Assembly (NCBI GenBank): GCA_946122785.1
Contig: CAMGYJ010000010.1
Coordinates: forward strand, 14,235,467-14,299,466
DNA: 64,000 bases
Direction: 5' to 3'
From: Linum tenue
Lineage: Eukaryota > Streptophyta > Magnoliopsida > Malpighiales > Linaceae
Shown: in pieces, positions 57,361 through 64,000 of the stretch
How positions within the stretch are numbered: position 1 is the first letter of the stretch
Layout of the letters: each line of letters opens with the position of its first letter
Program-made: the position numbers and the translations under genes
Notes under the pieces: generated by a model
The model's input: only the letters and a program-made list of their open reading frames with translations
Told to the model about the DNA's origin: nothing
The model's database searches: none

Positions 57361-57599
57361 GATGTTACCGCATGGCTGGGTGAATGAAAGTTGGACAACT
57401 TCCCGGGGTAGGAGGTTTGAGCTTCAAAGAGAAGACAAAGAAAAATACAAACACACGCACATTCTCGCTCGAGGCGAGCTTGTTACAGATAACAATATTC
57501 CACATCATAATAAAAGGAAAGAAAGGCTCACAAATGTACTAGTTTACACACTAAAGAAAAAGAAAAAAAAAACAGAGTGCAGAGTTTCAAGTGGAGAAG

Positions 57600-58730
57600 T
57601 GGGGAGATAGTAATCGGCTCTGCCACATGTCTCACTCGTCAGCTACCTCTCTCGGCTACCTCTCTGTACCGAAAGGACACCCTGACTTCGAGCAATCCGC
57701 TCCAACAAGTTGGTGGATCGATCGAGCCGTGTGTTGACTCCGACAAACTGCTCCTCGAGGCGATCCACATGTTGCTCGAGGTGGACTCCGGATGAAGAAC
57801 GACCAGCTCCGGATGATGATGTTTCTGATGGTGGTGGTGGTGCAGCACCACGACAATGGCCCGGAGTTTGGATAGTTGGCTGCTCGGGAGGAGGGACCTC
57901 TGGATCAGCCTCCACTAGAGCATGGTCAATCTGTGGCCTTTGAGCGGCCGATGGTCTAAGTCCCTCAAGGTACTCAATCCCTCGCTCTCCCTTTAGCACC
58001 AGTTTCATGTTGTACAGTGTCTCCATGGGGAATGGCGCGGTCCAGCCGATAATGGACCACTCCTTCAAATCAACCTCAAAGTGTCGGGCCAGCCTGGTGA
58101 TGATGCCCCCAAATGCATCGTATCCACTCGATCACACCCCAGGCATTTGGCGAACATGGTAGCCACCACAGATCCCAGATGGAGTGGCTCTGTTGGGCGG
58201 CTCATGGTATGGAGGGCTATCAGTATCAACCCCCTGTTCGCAGGTTGGGGATGATCGACCTCGTCAACAGTTTATGCAGGATCCTCCAAGGAGTTCGGAG
58301 CTTCATTGCATTGGTGTTTGAGCCCTTGAACTCGTCATTCTGATGCTGATGGAGGCAGATGGTGTGGAAGGCCTGGTTGTAATGAAAGTTAGTTGTGTAC
58401 TGCCTCTCCGACATGGTCATGTGCGTGGGGTCGAGCCCCATGGCCTGGGCGAAGCCATCATAAGTCAACATGTGTTGCTGACCTCCCAACAAGAACTCCA
58501 CGTACGAACGGTTCCACTTGCTGGTCGGGATCACATGGGAGAAGGTGGAGTAGAACTCCACGCAGAGTTCACGGTAGATGAGCTCGTCAATAGCTAGGAG
58601 GCGTTGCCACTGGGGATGAACGACAATCCCCGACATTGCTTTCCGACACTTGAACATGTTAAACATGTACAGGTCCAACACCTAGTGAGGTTCTGCCTCA
58701 CTGTACCTCCACTGCTCAAACATTGAGCCA
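57600..58730 (-). pseudogene. Athila3 third ORF (ATHILA ORF1-like), frameshifted
   Basis: On the minus strand 58681-58226 reads QWQRLLAIDELIYRELCVEF and RTPWRILHKLLTRSIIPN. These align with LDWRRLLTIDEPTFTELVWE and LNLLITRSVVP of the Athila1 protein. A second open piece (58068-57643) has a Pro/Ser-rich linker and ends in a coiled-coil-like stretch (DRLEEQFVGVNTRLDRSTNL). Frameshifts lie between the two pieces, so no full protein can be made. Confidence 0.8.
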
Positions 58731-59640
58731 TACTTCTCGTGGTTCACCAAGTAGTGAACGTACCAGTGACTCGCATCAACCATCCTTCAAAACATCAAAA
58801 TTATACACATACGTGGAAACATTCATCAATCTCAATTCATTGGGGAGGAAAGAATTCCCCACACTTAGAATTCCACTAAGGTCCTATGCCTTTGAAATCT
58901 TTTCACTAGATCGGATTTCAACAATTTAAGTTCAACCACGTTAAAAGCTCATGGAGACATGGTTCTAGTTGATTCATAATTCATCAAAATAACAACATCA
59001 AGCCCAAACCATGCATCGATGGCCACCAACCACCATTCACAATATTGGATTCAACTCAACATTCAAACACAATGCTCTTGGTGGGCGATTTTCTCAATTA
59101 ACCGTAATTCATGCAAAATGAGCCCACCAAAGCTCAATCAAGTCCACATGCACATCATACATTATTCAAACTAACCTATTTGACCAACCCCACCCCCCAC
59201 CCCCCCCCCCCCCCGCCTAATTCCAATCATTCAAGTAAGATTAAAACGATTCTCCTCACCTAAGAACTCTAACCCAATTCTCCAAAAATAACAAAGTAAA
59301 GGCTTGAAACAGACCTGGAGACGCAAATAGGGTTGAAGAGGAAGGTAAGGAGGAAGCGAGGGTGTCAAAAAATCCCATAAAAAAACGGCCAAGGAGGCTT
59401 GCATGAAGTGAAGAAGAAGGGTTCACGCCCTTATATAGCCCGAGCCCGGGGTTCACGGACGGAGGCTTCTATTCAAGGTTGATAAGACCGCGAACATAAC
59501 TCCCAGACCGTGATCTCAGTCCAAAATGATGCGTTTCAAATTTTTCTAGAACTTCCCTCGTTCACGGTCTCCACCCTATTATCACGGTGGCTAAGATTGT
59601 GATAATGAGGCTAAAAAATCGTGAACTGAGTAAAAACCGG
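58731..59640 (-). promoter_or_regulatory. Athila3 U3-like internal leader with TATA box
   Basis: A TATATAA box (inverted, 59431-59437) lies downstream, on the minus strand, of TTCACGGTC/GACCGTGA words at 59452-59640, copies of the motif that crowds the Athila3 LTR. Words such as GAAACGCATCATTTTGGACT (leader) and GATGCAATGCGTTTTT (LTR) also correspond. After the box come CTTC-rich leader sequence, a G-run on this strand (C-run at about 59187-59214) and the third ORF. Confidence 0.55.
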
Positions 59641-59989
59641 GCATTTTCAAAATTTTCAAAACTCGACCTAATCAACCGTGCCCCTAATTCAAACACACTC
59701 AAAACCCAATAAAACAGACTCAACATGTTGGCACAGTGATAACCAATCATCCACTTGAACTCCTTACTCAATCACAAAAAGAGAAGATAAGAAAAATAAA
59801 ACAAACCGACGTTGGGTTGTCTCCCAACAAGCGCTAGTTTAACGTCACTAGCTCGACGTTGAGGATCTATTATGCTTGAGAGCACGAAGCCACCAAGAGT
59901 GGATGCGCCACAGTCTCAGAGCGAGTTTGTCACCTCTCAACTTAAGCTATATAGGATGGCCCTCTTAGCCAATTACCTTCGCTTTGCCC

Positions 59990-62396
59990 TTATCCTTCTT
60001 GAGGACATAAGTGAGTTTCATCTTTCCTCTCCACGATCCTTTTTTTACCTTCGGGGTTGATACCCTCCTCAATTTTCTGTTTCACGTCACCACAAGGAAC
60101 AAGAGAAATAGTGGGGTTCGCCTTGAGAGGCTCACCTCCACTTCCAATCACACCACTCGAGTGCATTTCCTTCACATAATCATTCTTAGCCTTAGGATCA
60201 ATTAAAAGCGTGAGTTGCTCCTCTCCATCTCTCAAAATAAGAGTTCCCTCATTAACATCAATTTAGGCCTTGACGGTGGCAAGAAGGGGCGCCCTAGTAT
60301 GAGTGGAATATCCGAATCTTCACTGATATCAAGGATAACAAAATTTGTCGGATAGTAGAATTTGCAAACTCTCACTAGGACGTACTCCAAAATAACTCTA
60401 GGACTAATGACAGAGTGATCGGCCAATGTAACACTAAGCCTAGTAGTCTGTAATTCACCCAAATGCAACTTTCTAAAAAGCTTGTAAGGCATCACATTAA
60501 TGCTTGCTCCTAAGTCCGCCAAGGAGTTTTCTATATGATGATATCCAATGCAAAGAGGTATAGTAAAACTACCTGGATCCGGTTGCTTTTTAGGCAACTT
60601 GTTGAGGATGAAGGCGGAGCACTCCTCTCCTAAGGTGACATTGGCGAGGTCTTCATATTTTGGCTTATTGGCGAGAAGCCCTTTGAGGCATTTGGCATAC
60701 CTCGGCATGTGCACCATTTCTTCCAAGAACAGAATAGTGATGCAAAGCTTCTTAAGCATCTCCATGAATCCACCATATTCCGCCTCCAATCGGTCCTTGT
60801 GCATCCTCGTGGGGAAAGGAAGAGGAGGCTTATACTCAGCCACTTGTGGTGGCGTCGGCCTTCTTAGCCTCTTCTTCCTCCCTCTCCGAGCCTTCTTGAT
60901 CATTGGCCGTTGGAGGAGTCTTCTCTTCTTCAGTCACTTTCTTAGCAATAACTTCTGGGGCCACCTTCCCACTCCTCAAAAGAATAGCATTCCAACCGAC
61001 ATTTTGATCTTTGGTGTTGGCGATGGTTTGGGAAGGTAGAGCTCCCATTGGTCTCTCAGTGAGGATCCCGGCAAGATTACCAATTTGCACCTCCAAGTTT
61101 TGAAGGCTTGCTTGATGGTTCCTCAATCCTGCCACAACCAAAGTAACTTTGTTGTTGTCACATCCATAAATTGCTCAATCTTCTCAAACTTTTGAGTGAT
61201 TGCGCTCACAAAGGTGGTCACTAGGTCTTCAAGCTTTACAAACTTATCGGGTTATTGTTGGAACCCTTGACCGCCTTGAGCTTGGAATGGTTGCTGGAAG
61301 TTAGAGCCTTGGAATTGCGACCTTTGTTGAATGAAATGAGGCCTTGGTTGGTAATTTCTCATCGGTCCTTGGAAACCGAGGGTTCTTTGGTTGGTAGGAG
61401 AGGACCAAGAGAAATTGGGAGGATTTCGCCACCTCGGGTTGTAAGTGTTGCTATAGGGTTGTTTCCCCTATCATTGGCGATGAAACTCACTTGCTCCTCG
61501 GGGGTGCTTGATTCCTTCATCACTTGACAATCCACAATTTCATGATTGATACTAGAACACCAATCGCAAGATATCAATGGTTTCTTCCCTTGCTTCTTGT
61601 CTTCCAGGAGTGCATCAATTAAGCGGTCCAGCTTGGCTTCAAGTGGAGCACTCGCTCCTACACTTTTCACTCCTCTTCCGGTACTCTTCTTACCACTCCT
61701 CGCCAAACCCCAATTATACCCTTTTGTCGCCATGTCCTCGAGCAACTCGGTCAATTCGGGTGGAGTCTTGTTCATCAACTTCCCTTGACATAAAGAGTCA
61801 ATGAGAATCGGGTCATGAACTTGTTGAGCATTTTATCCCATGAGGTGATCGAGAGGGTAGGTCTATTGTCGAGCCACTGAGACGCATTCCCCGCAAGAGA
61901 GTAGGGGAATAGTCTCAACTTCAAAGCATCCTCGGGAACCCCATTTATCTTTAAACTTCCTGCAAGCTCGATGAACCTCTAAACATGCTCCCTTGGAGAC
62001 TCATTGCGAAGCCCATGAAATAATACATTGTTTTGGATCATGGTTACAAGGGCGGGCTTGATCTCGAAATTGTTGGCGGCCATGAGTGGATGCCTGATAG
62101 TAGGTTGAATATCCGCCGCCCGTGGAGCCATATAGTAGCCCATGGTCCTCGGTTGCTTCGACAGCTCCCGCTTGAGCTTCTTGATTAGCCTCCATCTCGG
62201 CTTCACTTCCTTTCTATTCATATTCAACTTCTTCCTCAACTACAACTTCTTCAACTTCGGGACCAACTTGTGGTTGTCTCTTCTCCTCTATCCTTCTTCT
62301 TGCTTCCGCTGGCTCCCTCTCAGGAGCAAAGAGTCGGAGAGTGCGGGTGAGATTCTCGTCCAGTGGTGCCAAAGGTGTCGGATTACTCCTGGTCAT
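59990..62396 (-). pseudogene. Athila3 gag and protease, no polymerase
   Basis: Starts with ATG at 62396 (MTRSNPTPLAPLDENLTRTL). Gag continues through NNVLFHGLRNESPREHV (about 61990), with a frame change or stop there, then SCDWCSSINHEIVDCQ (zinc-knuckle-like CX2CX4HX4C) at about 61540. The protease part has LADLGASINVMPYKLF (about 60510), an intact DLGAS active site, and ILGRPF. Instead of RT, a short Lys/Glu-rich reading follows to a stop at 59990, then the conserved AGCGCTTGTTGGGAGACAAC block that normally comes after integrase. Several frameshifts interrupt gag. Confidence 0.85.
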
Positions 62397-62523
62397 ACAC
62401 CTTCATGCACACACTCAAAAGAACCATAACTCGTCTAACACAAGCAAGATTCACACACACAAAAGCGAAAAGTAAAAGCTAGATTAACACCAAACAATCT
62501 TTTCAAAATAATGGATCGTTTGC

Positions 62524-62541
62524 TCCCCAGCAACAACGCCA
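62524..62541 (-). promoter_or_regulatory. Athila3 primer-binding site, variant tRNA-Asp type
   Basis: On the minus strand TGGCGTTGTTGCTGGGGA, six bases from the 5' LTR. It differs from the Athila2 site TGGCGCCGTTGCCGGGGA at three C-to-T positions, as expected from methylated-C decay. Confidence 0.85.
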
Positions 62542-62547
62542 AAAACT

Positions 62548-63335
62548 TGACTCGTCCTGAATATCACAATAAAACTCCCAATTAGGGCCCAAGTATAAAC
62601 CTTAATTTGGTGCAATATAGGGCAAGTATGTTTAAATATAGGGCAAGTAGATTGATAGGAAAACACACAACACAATATTCCATGAAAATACCTCCAAATT
62701 CATATTAAACACATCCACACACAAATCATGAAACCTGTACAAACATTCACATAATTGTAGCTACGTTTTACAAACACCCAAGTGAAATAAGGAACTGCCC
62801 CATGCTAGGAGAAGGGAAAACACAAGGGAGAAGAAGGAAAACCATCATGGAGATGCTAACCTTGCTCCTTGTGTTGAAGAGATCCTCCTTTGCTTGGAGA
62901 TGAAACCCTAGCTTCTCCTCTTCTTTGGTTTGTCACTTTCTCACTCTAAAATCGGAAGAAGAAGTTTCTCTCATCATTTAGGCTTTTCACGGTCTCTAGC
63001 ATGGGTTCACGGTCTTACGACCGTGAACTGAATTGAGTCTAGTGAGACCAAAAATGGCTATGGACGCATGGCGCTTCACGGTCTCTGACTTCAGTTCACG
63101 GTCCTTCTGATCGTGAACTCTCTGCTTCTATCGTGATATGCGGCTATCTCCATCCTTTGATAAGATTTTGCGTCTTTTCATTCAACTTCCTACTCTGGGT
63201 CTGGTTCCACCTTTTTGAGTCCGAAACAAGCTAAAACAAGGCAAAACCTAGCGTAAAATCAAACCTCTCGGAGTGCAAATGTTTCAAACGCCTAAGGAAA
63301 ACTTGGATAAAAAGTGTACAATTAAGCTTGAATCA
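62548..63335 (-). repeat. Athila3 5' LTR (788 bp), promoter part lost
   Basis: Matches the other LTR at both ends but lacks about 520 bp of the R/U5 side (counterpart about 53167-53686) and about 130 bp that include the TATA box (counterpart about 54040-54165). The TTCACGGTC words remain at 62986-63110. This LTR can hardly start transcription. Confidence 0.85.
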
Positions 63336-63492
63336 AACGTGCTCGTTGTGGAGAACTGATGGGTGATCTTATGGGAAGTCACTCTTATATGCACCCCAAG
63401 CCAAACCCATGAAGGTCTCGACCCAAAGCAGATGTATCTTAGTCGGGAAAAGGTTCAAGATGTTTTTTCATCGTTAGGTTCAAGATGTTACA

Positions 63493-64000
63493 ATGTCATC
63501 AAATCAAAAAAATTTGTGCAAAAAAAAATGTAAATTCGAATTGTGACGAAGAAGATACAATCCATTTAATTTTTATGGGGAATAAAAAATAAAAAAGAGA
63601 GCATGTTATGTGGAGCATTCTGATTGATCCATTTAACTTTTATGGGGAATAAAAAATGAAAGAGAGAGCATGTTAGTTGGAACATTCTGATTGCCTGCAA
63701 CATTGATTTACTATTCTGTTTTATATTTTAGTTATTACTAAAAATTGAAAAAGAAAATTTTGGTTTTTTTTGTCTTCCCTAAATAGCCTCCTACACTCAC
63801 TTACAATCACTTTTATTGCTTCAAATTTAAAATGTTGAAAATCAAAACCTTAAATCTTTGGACTTTGCTATGGTGACATGCATGTCACCGTAATTTGCAC
63901 TTTTACGTCGATCTTATATAGGATTAGTTCGACCTAATATGCACTTTTAGGCCGACTTTATATAGAATTAGGTCGACCTAATATGCCGTTTCAGTTTAGT
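63493..64000. other. Right flank with two small tandem repeats
   Basis: No gene. A 67-bp unit is repeated at 63561-63627 and 63628-63695 (TCCATTTAA(T/C)TTTTATGGGG...). A 44-bp unit (TGCACTTTTA...TCGACCTAATA) is repeated from about 63896 towards the window end. Confidence 0.75.

Larger units (their letters stand above)
53077..63335 (-). mobile_element. Athila3: minus-strand Athila-type element lacking RT and integrase
   Basis: The flanks AATGT (53072-53076) and AACGT (63336-63340) form the 5-bp target duplication; LTR1 of the TRIM shows AACGT at this site. LTRs are 53077-54523 (3') and 62548-63335 (5'). On the minus strand the order is primer site, gag, protease, U3-like leader with TATA box, third ORF, tail with polypurine motifs. 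RT, RNase H and integrase are absent: only about 1.5 kb separates the protease end from the third ORF. Confidence 0.9.
52574..63492 (+). mobile_element. TRIM (miniature LTR retrotransposon), second LTR split by Athila3
   Basis: LTR1 is 52574-52845 (272 bp). The internal part is only about 92 bp (52846-52937). It starts with the primer site TGGTATCAGAAC (52848-52859, tRNA-iMet) and ends with a G-run polypurine tract (about 52916-52933). LTR2 is 52938-53076 and continues at 63341-63492 after the Athila3 insertion. LTRs begin TGTAACACCTTAGG (mutated to TATAATACC in LTR1) and end GATGTTACA. The flanks ATATC (52569-52573) and ATGTC (63493-63497) are a 5-bp target duplication with one change. It carries no coding capacity and needs proteins from another element. 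Confidence 0.88.

Overview
This is a nuclear plant window, almost certainly angiosperm and probably eudicot. It has spliced genes with GT-AG introns, an AT-rich background, and dense nested Gypsy/Athila-type and Copia retrotransposons, LINEs, MULEs and hAT-like elements. I see no bacterial, organellar or viral genome structure, no CRISPR array and no convincing tRNA or rRNA gene. All calls come from reading the sequence; no database search was run.

Only two host genes can be rebuilt completely. A five-exon HVA22/DP1/REEP-family gene (19346-20669, +, 173 aa) encodes an ER membrane-shaping protein. An eight-exon EB1 microtubule plus-end-binding gene (46943-49147, -, 269 aa) has every exon in frame. 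The rest is mobile DNA, its ruins, and unassigned sequence.

Layout: 1-539 unassigned. 540-6658 a large MULE-like element holding MITEs, tandem duplications and a poly(A) retroposon with its own target-site duplication (TSD). 7500-9241 a hAT-like element (TSD CTTTGAAT) containing a MULE at 7898-9058 (TSD AATTTATGA). 9270-11257 a LINE on the minus strand, cut by a 100-N gap (11258-11357). 11358-18094 the 3' half of an Athila-type element (Athila1). 18095-20910 HVA22 and its flanks. 20915-37405 a small TIR element with a captured gene fragment, split by a Copia element (21805-37115), itself split by a second Athila (Athila2, 24554-35049). 37707-44042 another hAT-like element (TSD AATAGAAT) holding a 576-bp tandem duplication and a MULE (TSD TAAATTATA). 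44176-45204 a further nested TIR cluster. 46943-49147 EB1. 49960-51745 LINE debris. 52574-63492 a TRIM (miniature LTR element) split by a third Athila (Athila3, minus, 53077-63335), which carries two nested hAT-like elements.

The most interesting observation is regulatory. All three Athila elements carry an extra ORF behind the polymerase genes (or behind the remaining protease in Athila3). In Athila1 and Athila3 that ORF has its own U3-like leader with a TATA box, preceded by a short palindromic motif that is specific to the element and also clusters upstream of the TATA box in the element's own LTR. Athila1 uses ACCCGACCGGGT, Athila3 TTCACGGTC/GACCGTGAA, and Athila2 a TGCAGTG/CACTGCA family. 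This suggests a paired-promoter design with a private cis-code for each element.
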